The notes below the pieces were generated by a model. The model had not been told where the DNA came from and ran no database searches. It was given only the letters and a program-made list of their open reading frames with translations. A program made the translations under genes and the position numbers. A DNA stretch of 64,000 nt, taken from Methanolobus vulcani (GTDB taxonomy: Archaea; Halobacteriota; Methanosarcinia; Methanosarcinales; Methanosarcinaceae). Below, in pieces: positions 37,098 through 47,439 of the stretch. Positions within the stretch are counted from its first letter, which is position 1, and each line of letters begins with the position of its first letter. The DNA lies in contig NZ_FNCA01000002.1 of NCBI RefSeq assembly GCF_900100715.1, positions 62,001-126,000 of the forward strand. Reading direction: 5' to 3'.

Positions 37098-37880
37098 ATG
37101 ACCCATGTACTGGACGACTATGCCTTGAACAGCCCCCTGCGCGAAAAGAATAACTGGCTTAAACTGGCCATTACGATCTTTGGTATACTTGTAGGAGTAT
37201 CTTCCAATTCTCCGGTCCCTCCCTTTGTGATAGCTCTTTGTATGGGTATTGCAACCGTTCACTTCAGCAAGGTGCCTGTAATATTCTACTTAAAAATACT
37301 TGCAGCTCCAGCCGGTTTCGTATTGGTGAGTTCGGTAATAATTGCTTTCTTATCAGGTTCTGGTACTGAACTTTTTGGATTTGATATTCTGGGACACAGG
37401 TTGGGCGTGGATACAGCCGGTCTGAATCTGGCAATTCTCGTGCTGGCTCGTACTATCAGTGGTATGTCATGTATGTTTTTCCTGTCCCTGACAACTCCCA
37501 TGATAGAGTTATTCTCTGTTTTAAAGGCTGCAAAATTGCCGGATTCCTTTGTTGAGATAGCGATGATGATGTATCGTTATATTTTTGTTTTTCTTGACGT
37601 TGCAATGGATATAAAGTATGCTCAGACAGTCCGTCTCGGATATAGAGATTTTAAAACATCGTTCAGGTCGATGGTTATGCTTGGTGCCAATCTGTTTATA
37701 AGGTCATGGGAGCAGGGTGAAAAGCTATATCTTTCTATGAATTCCAGGTGTTATGACGGCAAATTGATAATGTATGATGAAAAAAGACCGGTAAAGATGC
37801 CGGATATTTTGCTGACAGGAATTTATTTTGTAATAGTACTGTCCGTCTTCTCTCTTACAAGAGACATGTCTTTTATTTGA
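37098..37880 (+). CDS. cbiQ: Cobalt ECF transporter transmembrane protein CbiQ
   Basis: The 260-residue T component has about five to six spans. The coupling motifs for the ATPase are seen at AQTVRLGYRDFKTS and LYLSMNSRCYDGKL, equivalent to the Ala-Arg-Gly and Ser-Arg helices. The early NWLKLAITIFGILVGVSS is typical. It is separated from cbiN by 178 bp holding its own promoter motif, and cbiO begins 6 bp after its stop. Confidence 0.93.
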   Translation: MTHVLDDYALNSPLREKNNWLKLAITIFGILVGVSSNSPVPPFVIALCMGIATVHFSKVPVIFYLKILAAPAGFVLVSSVIIAFLSGSGTELFGFDILGHRLGVDTAGLNLAILVLARTISGMSCMFFLSLTTPMIELFSVLKAAKLPDSFVEIAMMMYRYIFVFLDVAMDIKYAQTVRLGYRDFKTSFRSMVMLGANLFIRSWEQGEKLYLSMNSRCYDGKLIMYDEKRPVKMPDILLTGIYFVIVLSVFSLTRDMSFI

Positions 37881-37886
37881 GGTGAA

Positions 37887-39206
37887 ATGTTGGTTATTTT
37901 AGAAACTAAAGATCTAAGTTACTCTTATCCCGATGGTACTCTGGCACTAGAGGGCATCAATATCAAAATAGAGAAAGGAAAGAAGGTAGCCTTTGTTGGT
38001 CGCAATGGTTCGGGAAAATCAACTCTTTTCATGACACTTAACGGAACTCACAAGCCTCAGAAAGGAGAAGTGCTCTTTCACGGCAAGCCCATGAAATATG
38101 ACTCAAAGTCCTTGAGGGAGGTCCGGAAAAATGTAGGTATCGTTTTCCAGAATTCAGATGATCAGATATTTGCCCCTACTATTTATCAGGATGTGGCTTT
38201 TGGGCCCACAAATCTCGACTATCCGAAAGATAGGGTCACAAAAATAGTTCATGATACTCTTGAATACGTGGGACTTACACATCTAAAAGACAAGCCTCCT
38301 CATCATTTAAGTGGAGGGCAGAAAAAGAGGGTTGCCATAGCTGGTGTTGTTGCCATGGATCCGGAGGTCATAGTTCTTGATGAACCTCTTGCAAATCTGG
38401 ATCCTGTAGGTGCAGACGAAGTTATGGATTTGCTCAATGAGCTGAACTACTTTGGAAAAACAATAATAATATCCACGCATGATGTGAATCTGGCATATGG
38501 CTGGGCAGATTATGTTTTCCTGATGAATGAGCATAAAGTGATCAGTGAAGGTACTCCTGAAGCCATTTTTATGCATGACGAAAATCTGAAAGCTGCATAT
38601 CTTAGAAGACCTGTTACACTTGAGATATACGAAGAGATCAAACGCAGAGGTCTTGTAAAGCCTCAATGCTGTCCCCGTGATATTCCTGACCTTGTTCATT
38701 CACTACGTTCACAGCAATTATTATGGGCTAAAGTACCATCTGAGGTGAAAGAAGGAGACAACATCAACCTTGGTATATTATATGGTGATTATGCGCCGGA
38801 TTCCGGCTATGAGGCCGCAAACTGCAAGGTTCTCCATATTCATGAAGATGGCCTTGCAATTGTAGAGATGGACCGTCGTCCCTATAGGGCAGGATCAATT
38901 GGAATATATGATACGGAACATTATACCAAAGATGAGCTTATAGATATAATATCCAGGGATGAGATCGAGTGTATTGGTGCCATGGGTAAACAAAGCAAGG
39001 TATTGGCTGAAAGGGATGATATCTATCTTCATATAACAGCCGGGGTTGTAGATCGTTCCATACTTAATTCCCTTGCAGGTCAGCGTTGTCTTATTCTCAC
39101 TAATGGGGGGATGGTTGGGCATGCGCTGGAAAGAATAAAAGATTATATGCAAAAAAGTGGAATTAACATACCTGTAACTGTTGTAAATCCAAAACAGGAA
39201 GCCTGA
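37887..39206 (+). CDS. cbiO: Cobalt ECF transporter ATP-binding protein CbiO with extra C-terminal domain
   Basis: The 439-residue protein is an ABC ATPase of usual size (about residues 1-270): Walker [11 protein letters not shown]-loop [11 protein letters not shown], signature [16 protein letters not shown], Walker [14 protein letters not shown] and switch His STHDVNL. Residues about 280-439 form an added domain that bacterial CbiO lacks, reading [19 protein letters not shown] ... [14 protein letters not shown] ... [17 protein letters not shown]. It has alternating strands and glycine turns but no recognised family. It may be regulatory. The start is ATG at 37887. Confidence 0.92.
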   Translation: MLVILETKDLSYSYPDGTLALEGINIKIEKGKKVAFVGRNGSGKSTLFMTLNGTHKPQKGEVLFHGKPMKYDSKSLREVRKNVGIVFQNSDDQIFAPTIYQDVAFGPTNLDYPKDRVTKIVHDTLEYVGLTHLKDKPPHHLSGGQKKRVAIAGVVAMDPEVIVLDEPLANLDPVGADEVMDLLNELNYFGKTIIISTHDVNLAYGWADYVFLMNEHKVISEGTPEAIFMHDENLKAAYLRRPVTLEIYEEIKRRGLVKPQCCPRDIPDLVHSLRSQQLLWAKVPSEVKEGDNINLGILYGDYAPDSGYEAANCKVLHIHEDGLAIVEMDRRPYRAGSIGIYDTEHYTKDELIDIISRDEIECIGAMGKQSKVLAERDDIYLHITAGVVDRSILNSLAGQRCLILTNGGMVGHALERIKDYMQKSGINIPVTVVNPKQEA

Positions 39207-39240
39207 TTTAATATTTTTATTCACATGTTATAATGAAGTT

Positions 39241-40080
39241 TTACAATCTATCATAAGTTGTTTTTAACAAAAGGGCATCCACTTCATTATCAGGACTTTC
39301 ACATATCAACAGACCTTTTACTTTAAAGTCTTTAAGAGCATGCATAAGTTCTGAGTATTGCATGTCCGAATCGTCAAGATTCAGGTGATTCCTCTCACCT
39401 TTTTCGCTGTATTCTATACCTGAAACATGCATGTGCATATCGTCAAGTCCTTCCCTGCCAAGTTCATTCTCAACAAGTTCCAGAGTTGCAGAGAACTCAT
39501 CATAGCTGTTCTCAGCACCATTACTTCTTGCATGCAGGTGTGCAAAATCAATGCATGGGAGTACGTTCTCAAGCTCTGCTCCAAGCCTTACGTTTTCTTC
39601 AAGACTGCCAAATTGTGTTCCCTTTCCCGTAGTTTCAGGACGGAGTATCACTTCTATGCCTTCATCGTTAAGCCTGGATTCCAGTTGTTCCAGCAATGAG
39701 AATACCTTCTCATAGACCTTCTCCGGCTGATCCTTATGGTAATATGCCGGGTGGAACACGATATTCCTTGCACCGCAAAGACTGCCAATTCTTGATGATC
39801 TGTATATCCTTTCGATACTGGCATCTATCTTTTCAGGCTCCTGTGAGTTCAGATTTATGTAGTATGGACCATGAACGCTCAGCGAGATATCTTCATCCTG
39901 TGATCTCTTCCGCACATCAGCCGCAGTAGCCTCGCCCATCTTGACCCCACGGACAAATTCAAGTTCCATGCAGCCAAGTCCAAGTTCTTTAACTCTTTCG
40001 ATACCTGAAATACTGTTTCTCTTTCTGGAACTTTTAGGCGTACCTGCAGTTCCAAAAAGCAGTTGTGAAGGTTTCATCAT
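39241..40080 (-). CDS. Endonuclease IV-like (AP endonuclease 2 family) TIM-barrel protein
   Basis: The 279-residue barrel carries metal-binding motifs of the AP-endonuclease/xylose isomerase superfamily in order: SVHGPYYINL, NIVFHPAYY, EVILRPETTGKG, CIDFAHLHARS, MHMHVSGIEYSEKGERNHLNL and LLICESP. These supply the His, Glu and Asp ligands for the three-zinc site of endonuclease IV. Enzyme IV cuts abasic DNA. The Asn/His variations mean a related repair or sugar role is possible. Its start overlaps the stop of the preceding 110-residue gene by ATGA. Confidence 0.82.
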   Translation of the reverse strand: MMKPSQLLFGTAGTPKSSRKRNSISGIERVKELGLGCMELEFVRGVKMGEATAADVRKRSQDEDISLSVHGPYYINLNSQEPEKIDASIERIYRSSRIGSLCGARNIVFHPAYYHKDQPEKVYEKVFSLLEQLESRLNDEGIEVILRPETTGKGTQFGSLEENVRLGAELENVLPCIDFAHLHARSNGAENSYDEFSATLELVENELGREGLDDMHMHVSGIEYSEKGERNHLNLDDSDMQYSELMHALKDFKVKGLLICESPDNEVDALLLKTTYDRL

Positions 40081-40409
40081 GCCATTCCAAGCTTAGCTTT
40101 GAGCTCCTTCATCTTTTCTGTTGAGAGCTTTTCCTCTACCAGTTCAATAAAGGTGTCAACATCTTCTTCTTCAAGGGATCTGATGTCCTCTTTGCCTTCC
40201 ATGGCAAGCTGGAAAAGATATTCCATTTCTTCTATGTCCAGTTTATCCATTCTTGCCCTGAAGTCATCGGCATCCACTGCGATTTTGTGGGACACCGGTC
40301 TGAGAATAAAAGGATAGTTATGACCTGCATTTGACATTGTGTTCCCACTGAGCTCAGGTGCAAGCTTGTTAAAGATCTGATTGTCCATTTCGTTGAATAC
40401 TCTTCCCAT
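40077..40409 (-). CDS. Conserved-type acidic helical protein coupled to the endonuclease gene
   Basis: The 110-residue protein has a structured region (LSGNTMSNAGHNYPFILRPVSHKI) and an acidic helical C-terminal half (LDIEEMEYLFQLAMEGKEDIRSLEEEDVDTFIELVEEKLS). It is translationally coupled (4-bp overlap) to the endonuclease IV-like gene, so a shared role in DNA repair is plausible but not shown. I recognise no family. Confidence 0.6.
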   Translation of the reverse strand: MGRVFNEMDNQIFNKLAPELSGNTMSNAGHNYPFILRPVSHKIAVDADDFRARMDKLDIEEMEYLFQLAMEGKEDIRSLEEEDVDTFIELVEEKLSTEKMKELKAKLGMA

Positions 40410-40462
40410 GGACAGTAGTTGTAGAAAATAGTTTATAAAATTATGTTCCGAAAAATAAAATC

Positions 40463-40921
40463 TTATTTCAGATGCCCGTGAATATCAATCTCACCGTGGG
40501 CTATTCTTGTTGAGGATATGGGAATCTTGTCATCTGCAAGAACAAACTCCACCTTGATGATCTTAATTTTTTTCATGTTCTTCTCACTTCTTAGCTGGTT
40601 TATCTTCAGTGCAACAGAATTTGTTTCCGGTGAAACCACGATGTAGTCATAGTCCGTTTCAAGTGTTTTTCCGAAGGGCTCATTGAGTTCCAGTATTGTA
40701 TATTCCTGGCCTTCTGATATCATGTTGATGTAATCAAGGAGCTTTTTCTTCCTTACATCATAATCCGGAACATGACGTGGACGTTTGTTTGCCATTTCAT
40801 TGGATGTAAGCCCGATGTCCACAATTCCATTGTTTCCGGCAAGTTCGAATGCTTTGTGGATAAGTTCCCTGTGTCCGTCATGCAGACATTCGAAAGTTCC
40901 GCCTAGTACTACTCTGGCCAT
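40463..40921 (-). CDS. coaD: Archaeal phosphopantetheine adenylyltransferase CoaD
   Basis: The 152-residue nucleotidyltransferase transfers AMP from ATP to 4'-phosphopantetheine in coenzyme A synthesis. The HxGH motif lies in LGGTFECLHDGHRELI, and the second signature ISSTRIAHGEI lies at the C-terminal end. The start is the ATG at 40921 (MARVVLGGTF) with AAGGAAG immediately upstream; the longer frame has no support. It is divergent from radA, separated by 166 bp. Confidence 0.92.
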   Translation of the reverse strand: MARVVLGGTFECLHDGHRELIHKAFELAGNNGIVDIGLTSNEMANKRPRHVPDYDVRKKKLLDYINMISEGQEYTILELNEPFGKTLETDYDYIVVSPETNSVALKINQLRSEKNMKKIKIIKVEFVLADDKIPISSTRIAHGEIDIHGHLK

Positions 40922-41087
40922 TGCTTCCTTAATGATTGGTTTTAATGATAAGTTTTGTTGTAGGCATACAATATATGTTATAAATAATACTTTCACCCTG
41001 CTCTCTTCAGGTATATATACTCAAAAATCAATTAGGTAATCGAATTGTGCACCAGAAGAAAACATGTGCACCCAGGAGTTAAGATAA

Positions 41088-42065
41088 ATGTCAGAAGTGT
41101 TATTGGAAGAACTGGACCATGTCGGCCCGGCGACCGCACAGAAGTTAAAAGATGCCGGTTTTACAACCGTTGAGGCTATTGCTGTATCCTCTCCAGCCGA
41201 GCTTGCAACGGCAGCTGAAATTGGTGAATCAACTGCATCGAAGATAATTCTTGCAGCCCGTCAGTCTGCTGATATAGGCGGCTTTGAGACGGGAGACATT
41301 GTGATGGAACGCAGGAAGCTTGTGGGTAAGCTTTCCACAGGATGTACTGAGTTTGATGAAATGATGGGCGGTGGCATCGACACACAGGCAATTACTGAAC
41401 TCTATGGTGAATTCGGTTCAGGTAAAACACAGGTTGCACATCAGCTTGCTGTAAATGTACAATTACCAAAGGAACAGGGCGGACTCAGTGGCTCTGTGGT
41501 TATTATCGATACTGAGAATACTTTCAGACCTGAAAGGATCAAACAGATGGTTGAAGGTCTGTCCGAGAAATATGGCCAGGAATACGATCCAGAAGAGTTC
41601 CTGAAACACATCCATGTTGCACGTGCATACAATTCCAATCACCAGATCCTTCTTGTAGATTCTGCAATGGAACTTGCAAATGAGTTAAAGGATAGTGACA
41701 TGCCAGTCAGACTTTTCATTGTGGATTCCCTGACAGCTCATTTCAGGGCAGAATATATCGGAAGAGGAACACTGGCAGATAGGCAGCAGAAACTCAACAA
41801 ACATCTGCACGGTCTGCAAAAATGTGGTGACCTCTATAATGCCTCAGTCATAGTTACAAATCAGGTTATGTCAAAACCGGATGCATTCTTCGGTGATCCA
41901 ACCAAGCCAATAGGTGGTCACATAGTAGGACACACTGCAACTTTCAGGCTTTACCTGCGTAAATCCAAGGGGGATAAGAGAATTGTCAAACTCGTGGATT
42001 CTCCAAACCTTCCTGATGGTGAAGCAATTATTTCCGTAACCACACCTGGTCTGCGCGATCCATGA
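41088..42065 (+). CDS. radA: DNA repair and recombination protein RadA
   Basis: This 325-residue archaeal RecA/Rad51-type recombinase has an N-terminal helix-hairpin-helix domain ([34 protein letters not shown]), then Walker [17 protein letters not shown], the ATP cap and loop L1/L2 segments, and Walker [13 protein letters not shown]. The terminal [18 protein letters not shown] is typical. It forms filaments on single-stranded DNA for strand exchange. The length is standard. A hairpin terminator follows the stop. Confidence 0.97.
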   Translation: MSEVLLEELDHVGPATAQKLKDAGFTTVEAIAVSSPAELATAAEIGESTASKIILAARQSADIGGFETGDIVMERRKLVGKLSTGCTEFDEMMGGGIDTQAITELYGEFGSGKTQVAHQLAVNVQLPKEQGGLSGSVVIIDTENTFRPERIKQMVEGLSEKYGQEYDPEEFLKHIHVARAYNSNHQILLVDSAMELANELKDSDMPVRLFIVDSLTAHFRAEYIGRGTLADRQQKLNKHLHGLQKCGDLYNASVIVTNQVMSKPDAFFGDPTKPIGGHIVGHTATFRLYLRKSKGDKRIVKLVDSPNLPDGEAIISVTTPGLRDP

Positions 42066-42084
42066 TATTGAAAAACAGTAAACG

Positions 42085-42120
42085 ATTCTCCTTTTTGGAG
42101 AATTCTTTCTCTTTCTTCTG
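42085..42120 (+). terminator. Hairpin after radA
   Basis: ATTCTCC, a TTTTT loop and GGAGAAT form a 7-bp stem (42085-42103), followed by a T/C-rich tract. Confidence 0.55.
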
Positions 42121-42225
42121 TTTTGAAGTCATATTTTTGTATTATGTATTTTTATTCGAGCTTTTTTCTTATCTGTGAATCACGTCATTGAAAACACTTT
42201 TATCTCTCATTGTCTTCTAATGCTT

Positions 42226-42906
42226 ATGAAATTCAAGGCCATTGTAATTGACATCGATGGAACCATTACTCACAGGGATCGCAAGCTTAGCCTGAATGCT
42301 GCTGCCAAATTGCGTACACTTGACGTTCCCGTTGTGATCGCCACGGGGAATGTTCTCTGTTATGCCAAAGCCGCAGCCAAACTTGTAGGAGTATGCTGCA
42401 ATATAATAGCAGAGAATGGTGGTGTCATAGTTGATGGGTTTGATAATGAGCCAATAGTTTCTGATGTGATCCACGAATGTGAGGAAGCCTACGAGTTCCT
42501 TTCTTCTGGGTTTGATATGGAAAAACTTGATTCGGTTCACAGAAGAACTGAAATAGTCCTCAGGAGTAATTTTGATGTGGAAAAAGCACGTGAGGTGCTT
42601 GGAACACATTTCCCAAACATAGAGATTATAGACACACATTTTGCCATACATATAAAGAGTAAAAAGATCAACAAGGGAACCGGACTTTTTAAAATGGCAG
42701 AGCTTATGGCTCTTGAAACCACTGATTTTGTAGCCATAGGTGATTCGATAAATGATCTGGAAATGCTTCAGGAGGCAGGGTTTGCAGTTGCCGTAGGCAA
42801 TGCTGATGATTTCTTAAAAGATATTGCGGATTATGTCAGTGAAGCAAGTTATGGCGATGGCACTGTGGAAGCGATAGATTATCTGCAATCAAGCGGCTTG
42901 ATCTGA
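42226..42906 (+). CDS. pgp: Archaeal phosphoglycolate phosphatase (HAD family)
   Basis: The 226-residue HAD-type phosphatase has motif I IDIDGTITHRD (nucleophile and acid Asp), the helix VVIATGNVLCYAKAAAK with motif II Thr, a conserved Lys region HIKSKKINKGTGL, and motif IV VAIGDSINDLEMLQEAGFAVAVGNA. This is the type IIB cap arrangement of archaeal phosphoglycolate phosphatase, which removes the 2-phosphoglycolate formed by oxidative damage. A TATA-like ACTTTTATCTC lies about 25-30 bp before the two near ATGs (42220 and 42226), so the mRNA may be leaderless. Confidence 0.88.
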   Translation: MKFKAIVIDIDGTITHRDRKLSLNAAAKLRTLDVPVVIATGNVLCYAKAAAKLVGVCCNIIAENGGVIVDGFDNEPIVSDVIHECEEAYEFLSSGFDMEKLDSVHRRTEIVLRSNFDVEKAREVLGTHFPNIEIIDTHFAIHIKSKKINKGTGLFKMAELMALETTDFVAIGDSINDLEMLQEAGFAVAVGNADDFLKDIADYVSEASYGDGTVEAIDYLQSSGLI

Positions 42907-42934
42907 TCAATTCTAGTTAATAAAGAAAATATAA

Positions 42935-42958
42935 GGCTGCAAGACAATCTCTGCAGCC
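42935..42958. terminator. Hairpin between convergent genes
   Basis: GGCTGCA and TGCAGCC form a perfect 7-bp stem around a 10-base loop, just after the phosphatase gene and before the stop of the convergent PRC-barrel gene. Confidence 0.45.
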
Positions 42959-42965
42959 GGTGTGA

Positions 42966-43241
42966 TCATATTTCTACAGGTTCCGGATTTAAGCCGCGGG
43001 CTATATTCTTGTCAACAACGATGTAGTCCTTTATGGCTCTGACAGATTCAAAGGGCAGAAGTATGTACTGCTCATCGGTCTTGTATTTGGAAGTATCAAG
43101 GCTCATGTCCGGTTTTACTATAAGGTCAATGAGCTCGCCTGTCCTGATATCCATTACTATATTATATAATATACCAATCTCCGTTCCATCTGTTGCCATT
43201 ACCTGTTTGCTCGAAAGGTTTTTTGCAAAGACATTTGCCAT
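42966..43241 (-). CDS. PRC-barrel domain protein
   Basis: The 91-residue single PRC-barrel protein (MANVFAKNLSSKQVMATDGTEIGILYNIVMDIRTGELIDLIV). PRC barrels occur in photosynthetic reaction centres, RimM and many small archaeal proteins linked to RNA or division. The start is the ATG at 43241, with 43247 as an alternative; AAGGGGCG lies just before. It lies downstream of cdc48 on the same strand, 49 bp after its stop. Confidence 0.85.
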   Translation of the reverse strand: MANVFAKNLSSKQVMATDGTEIGILYNIVMDIRTGELIDLIVKPDMSLDTSKYKTDEQYILLPFESVRAIKDYIVVDKNIARGLNPEPVEI

Positions 43242-43289
43242 TTTCATTCGCCCCTTGATATAATAATCACATCTAAATTTTTCATATAT

Positions 43290-45527
43290 TTATCTGTATC
43301 CTATATAAGAACTTGCTTCTTCTTTCTTGATGCCACCCTTGAACTGTGCCTGTATTTTCTCGTAGTAGTCCACAAGATTCTCTGACAGTGTGGGTCTTAC
43401 CTTGTTAAGAGCTTCCTTGAAGTATTTCATTCCGACCTTCTCTGCATCAAAGTTATCCCTGAGCGAAAGCATTACAGCTTCTCTGCATACTGCTTCGATG
43501 TCAGCTCCTACAAATCCCTCTGTCATGGCTGCAAGGTCATCGATTGTAACATCATCTCCAAGTGGGATGTTCTTAGAGTGGATCTTGAATATCTGTTTTC
43601 TTCCGGAATAAGTGGACTGTCCCACAAGTACCATTCTGTCAAACCTTCCTGATCTTAAAAGAGCAGGGTCAATAATGTCCGGCCTGTTGGTTGCGGCAAC
43701 AACTATTATTTCCTTCAATGGCTCAAGACCGTCCAGTTCTGTAAGAAGTTGATTCACAATTCTCTCTGAAACCTTTGAATCCTCTGATATGGCACTTCTC
43801 ATGGGTGCAATGGAATCTATCTCATCAAAGAATACAATACATGGTGCAACCTGCCTTGCTTTCTTGAAAGTTTCCCTTATGGCCTTTTCAGATTCTCCAA
43901 CCCATTTGGACAACATCTGTGGTCCTTTAACACTAATGAAATTGGCATTTGATTCATTCGCAACTGCCTGCGCCATCAGTGTTTTTCCGGTTCCGGGCGG
44001 TCCAAAGAGCAGAACTCCTTTTGGTGGTTTGATTCCCATGCTCACAAATCTGTCTGGTCTTGTGAGTGGCCATTCCACAGCTTCCTTGATCTCCTGCTTG
44101 GCTTTGTCCAGTCCTCCAACATCATCCCATCTGACATCAGGGACCTCTACAAGTACTTCTCTCATTGCAGAAGGCTCGATCTCTCTTAGAGCATTCTCAA
44201 AGTCGTCCTTGCAGACAACAATGGTCTCAAGAATTTCCTGTGGTATGTCTTCATCTTCGAGGTTGATATCAGGTAGTGCTCTCCTCAATGAGCGCATTGC
44301 AGCTTCCTGAACAAGTGCCAGGAGGTCTGCACCCACAAATGCCTGTGTGTGTTTTGCAATATGATCAAGGAACTCCTCATCGACATCTTCTGCAAGAGGC
44401 ACACCACGCGTATGAATCTGCATTATTTCAAGACGGTCATCGGTATCCGGAACTCCTATCTCGATCTCCCTGTCAAACCTTCCTGGTCTTCTAAGTGCAG
44501 GGTCGATCGCATCAACGCGGTTTGTAGCACCTATTACAACGACCTGTCCTCTTTCCTCAAGGCCATCCATCATTGTAAGCAGCTGAGCTACAACTCTGCG
44601 CTCAACTTCTCCAGTGACATTCTGCCTTTTTGGTGCGATGGAATCTATCTCATCAATGAATATGATAGAAGGTGCCTCATCCTCGGCTTCCTCGAATATC
44701 TTACGGATACGCTCCTCACTTTCTCCGTAATATTTACCCATGATCTCAGGACCTGCGATGTAGAGGAAATTAGCCCTGGATTCGTTTGCAACTGCCTTTG
44801 CGATAAGTGTTTTACCTGTACCAGGTGGTCCGTAGAGTATAATTCCCTTTGGTGGCTCAATATTGAGTCTCTGGAACAGTTCCGGGTGCTTGAGTGGAAG
44901 TTCTATCATTTCCCTTACACGCTGTATCTCTGAACCAAGTCCTCCAATATCTTCGTAGGTAACTCCGCGGGTAGCACCGTCATAACCACGAACAGGTTTC
45001 TGGCGAAGTTCGATTTCAGTGAACTCTCCGATTATAAGGATCTCTTCTTTTGGATCAGTTTCAACAGCTATAAGCGGAATTGCCTGTCCGCCACCCATCT
45101 GGCTGGTCATAGGCTGTGTCATTGAGCTTATAATAGGGATGATGTCGCCTTCAACCAGAGGACGCTTCATTATATTTCGTTTGATTATCTCGCTGATGTG
45201 GTCACCATATTCCATGGAAACTCCTTCAGGAGGTGCCAGAACTACTTTTGTAGCAGTAATAACCTCCGCTTTCCTTACGGTAATCCTCTCACCGATTCCG
45301 ACTCCGGCGTTCTGCCTGATAAAACCGTCAATCCTGACGATTCCCTGACCCCAGTCCTGCCTTTCAGCTCTCCATACCTTGGCTGCTGTCTTCCTCTTTC
45401 CTTCTATCTCAACTATGTCTCCGGGAGAGAGTTGCAGGCTTAAGAGTGTAGTAGGATCCAGACGTATAATTCCCCTTCCAAAATCGTTAGGATGGGCTTT
45501 CTCAACTTTTATCTGAACTTCATCCAT
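43290..45527 (-). CDS. cdc48: CDC48/VAT AAA+ ATPase
   Basis: This 745-residue unfoldase has the N-terminal double-psi barrel domain ([18 protein letters not shown]), then two AAA modules, each with Walker A GPPGTGKT, Walker B ([10 protein letters not shown] and [10 protein letters not shown]), sensor and Arg-finger segments. Archaeal CDC48 unfolds proteins for the proteasome. I chose the ATG at 45527 ([11 protein letters not shown]), near GGGATG; 45536 is an alternative. A TATA box (minus strand, 45573-45582) fits a short 5' leader. The boundary of the integrated element begins 68 bp upstream. Confidence 0.96.
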   Translation of the reverse strand: MDEVQIKVEKAHPNDFGRGIIRLDPTTLLSLQLSPGDIVEIEGKRKTAAKVWRAERQDWGQGIVRIDGFIRQNAGVGIGERITVRKAEVITATKVVLAPPEGVSMEYGDHISEIIKRNIMKRPLVEGDIIPIISSMTQPMTSQMGGGQAIPLIAVETDPKEEILIIGEFTEIELRQKPVRGYDGATRGVTYEDIGGLGSEIQRVREMIELPLKHPELFQRLNIEPPKGIILYGPPGTGKTLIAKAVANESRANFLYIAGPEIMGKYYGESEERIRKIFEEAEDEAPSIIFIDEIDSIAPKRQNVTGEVERRVVAQLLTMMDGLEERGQVVVIGATNRVDAIDPALRRPGRFDREIEIGVPDTDDRLEIMQIHTRGVPLAEDVDEEFLDHIAKHTQAFVGADLLALVQEAAMRSLRRALPDINLEDEDIPQEILETIVVCKDDFENALREIEPSAMREVLVEVPDVRWDDVGGLDKAKQEIKEAVEWPLTRPDRFVSMGIKPPKGVLLFGPPGTGKTLMAQAVANESNANFISVKGPQMLSKWVGESEKAIRETFKKARQVAPCIVFFDEIDSIAPMRSAISEDSKVSERIVNQLLTELDGLEPLKEIIVVAATNRPDIIDPALLRSGRFDRMVLVGQSTYSGRKQIFKIHSKNIPLGDDVTIDDLAAMTEGFVGADIEAVCREAVMLSLRDNFDAEKVGMKYFKEALNKVRPTLSENLVDYYEKIQAQFKGGIKKEEASSYIGYR

Positions 45528-45572
45528 TGTTTTCATCCCTAAAATTACTTTGAACAAACGGTGAGCTTGTGA

Positions 45573-45582
45573 TTTATATCTA
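45573..45582 (-). promoter_or_regulatory. TATA box of cdc48
   Basis: The minus strand reads GATATAAATC about 45 bp before the start codon, as expected for a TATA box with a start site near 45550. The element edge lies just upstream at 45604, so the promoter core is intact. Confidence 0.5.
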
Positions 45583-45603
45583 TCTATTTTATTCTAAAGA
45601 ATA

Positions 45604-45616
45604 AATAAGATATGGT
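45604..45616 (+). other. Candidate attL (13-bp direct repeat)
   Basis: AATAAGATATGGT is repeated at 58424-58436, just outside the integrase gene. The repeats share a further loosely matching CTAAA just upstream. They bracket the whole AT-rich block. Confidence 0.6.
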
Positions 45617-45891
45617 AATTTAATTACAAAACATATATCGAAGTCAGCAAAAATGAAAAATAATGTTGATTAATTTCAATCTTGAATGAATAGCATATTC
45701 ATATATCATTATAATATATTACAATTGATATCATACAAGAACTGTTGATTAAAAGTTCGAAATATGTGGACCGGATTATCTAGCCTTGTATCTTGAGCAG
45801 AGTTGCACGGTAAAAATTCTAATATCTCTGAACCAATAGTTTTGAATTACTGTGATTCAGTTGATACTTAAAAACTTGAACGAACCAATTT

Positions 45892-46311
45892 TCATTTCAA
45901 GTCTATATTTTTTATTGAATCTGAGCGAATTTTAAATCCAACTAACGACTCAACGATTTTCTCTTTAATCTGCTCACGACTGTCATTTTTATTCGTATGT
46001 ATTTCAGATGCTTGTGTTAATGCTAGCAAATCTTTCTTAGTTTTCAACATAGCTTCATTTTCAATAATTTGATATGCCTCATCCCTTGTTTCACAAGAAC
46101 CAATCCTATCAGCTATATTGCGATAAATAGAAACATCTATCTCTTTATTATCATTAATCTCTTTTTTGTGATTCGATTTTGTTTCGTATACTAAATGTCC
46201 GTCTCCTGCTAGAAGTTCATTATATTCCTTATCAGAAATAGTGGAAAGTGTTTCTGACATTATTTCAAGCATCTTCAACAAATCTTGTCTTTTAATGGGC
46301 ATAGTAATCAT
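45892..46311 (-). CDS. Small partner protein of ParA
   Basis: The 139-residue protein is charged and helical (MPIKRQDLLKMLEIMSETLSTISDKE near the start). A short C-terminal basic tail and a predicted coil around 60-110 are visible. Its ATG lies 6 bp after the ParA stop, the usual place for a ParB-like centromere binder, but I see no ParB motif. The partition role is inferred from position. Confidence 0.55.
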   Translation of the reverse strand: MITMPIKRQDLLKMLEIMSETLSTISDKEYNELLAGDGHLVYETKSNHKKEINDNKEIDVSIYRNIADRIGSCETRDEAYQIIENEAMLKTKKDLLALTQASEIHTNKNDSREQIKEKIVESLVGFKIRSDSIKNIDLK

Positions 46312-46317
46312 TTCATA

Positions 46318-47250
46318 TTACATTTTGGATAAAAATTCATTCGTCAAATTTTTAAGCTCAGACTTAACATCAATATAAGTTTTACCAGAAACACTTTGTG
46401 TAACTACGGGAACCCCATATTGTGGTGCATCAGCATAAATTGTTTTATTTTCTCTAATCATAGTATCAAATGTTGGTATTGATAGTCTTTTGACTTGATT
46501 GATAAATGCTTGCTGAGCAGATATAGGTGCGTTTGATCTTATGAAAAGCATCGTAAAAACAACACCAATCATTTCAGGACCAAGTAAATCCCATTCATCT
46601 TCATCACTTCCTTCTACTGTATCTGATACATACATGTTGTAGTCTTTTATCAATTCATCTACATGTTTTTGCAGTTGGTCAATACCTAATGTGGATAAAT
46701 AATCAGGTTTTGCAGGAATCATGTAAGCATCACTGGCTACAAGAGCGTTTCTTGTGACAATATTAAAATTAGGAGGGCAATCAATAAGAACAAAATCATA
46801 TGGACTTTCTTCCATATTATTTAATCCATTTTTTAATCGGCTATATACACGCAAATAATTTTTTCTAGATTGTCTAGGAGATGCTCCGCCAAGTTTTGTG
46901 GCTAATTCCAAGTCTATGTTAATTAAACCGAGGTGGGAGCAAATGAGATCTACTTTTCCAGTTCCTGTTATATCTTTATTGACTCTTTCAGGAGTAATTA
47001 TCAAATCACTTATATTAAAATCAGACTCGTCATCTAAAAAAGCATCGTACCATTTTTTAATAGTTTTTGATTTCTGATACTTTTTTTGCCAATTGTCAAC
47101 AGTAATAAATGAAAACGTTAAGTTTGTTTGTGGGTCCAAATCAATACATAGAACTTTATAACCTTCTGTTGCTAGATTGGCAGCAATATTAGCGACAAGT
47201 GTTGTTTTACCTACGCCACCTTTATAGTTAATCACTGAGACAGTCTTCAT
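46318..47250 (-). CDS. ParA/Soj-type partition ATPase
   Basis: The 310-residue P-loop ATPase opens with the deviant Walker A KGGVGKTTLVANIAANLA, then LCIDLDPQTNLT (Walker A', the adenine-contact Asp) and YDFVLIDCPPNFNIVTRNALVASD (Walker B). The longer middle and C-terminal region matches plasmid ParA more than MinD. GGTGGAG precedes the ATG, and a TATA box lies on the minus strand near 47298-47311. It should move or retain the element's DNA if it ever becomes extrachromosomal. Confidence 0.88.
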   Translation of the reverse strand: MKTVSVINYKGGVGKTTLVANIAANLATEGYKVLCIDLDPQTNLTFSFITVDNWQKKYQKSKTIKKWYDAFLDDESDFNISDLIITPERVNKDITGTGKVDLICSHLGLINIDLELATKLGGASPRQSRKNYLRVYSRLKNGLNNMEESPYDFVLIDCPPNFNIVTRNALVASDAYMIPAKPDYLSTLGIDQLQKHVDELIKDYNMYVSDTVEGSDEDEWDLLGPEMIGVVFTMLFIRSNAPISAQQAFINQVKRLSIPTFDTMIRENKTIYADAPQYGVPVVTQSVSGKTYIDVKSELKNLTNEFLSKM

Positions 47251-47439
47251 ATTTTAAGCTCCACCGCGGAAGTTATTTACAAGATATACAAGCTTCTTCT
47301 ATATAATAAATTCATTACCTTTTATCCTGTAGTTGTCTGATCTTGTTAGTATTGCCTTGGCTGAGTTTATAGGAAAATACGAAAGAGAAGGAAAAGAAAA
47401 GGAATCTGTCAGTTCAAATACTGATAGGTGAAGGATGTT

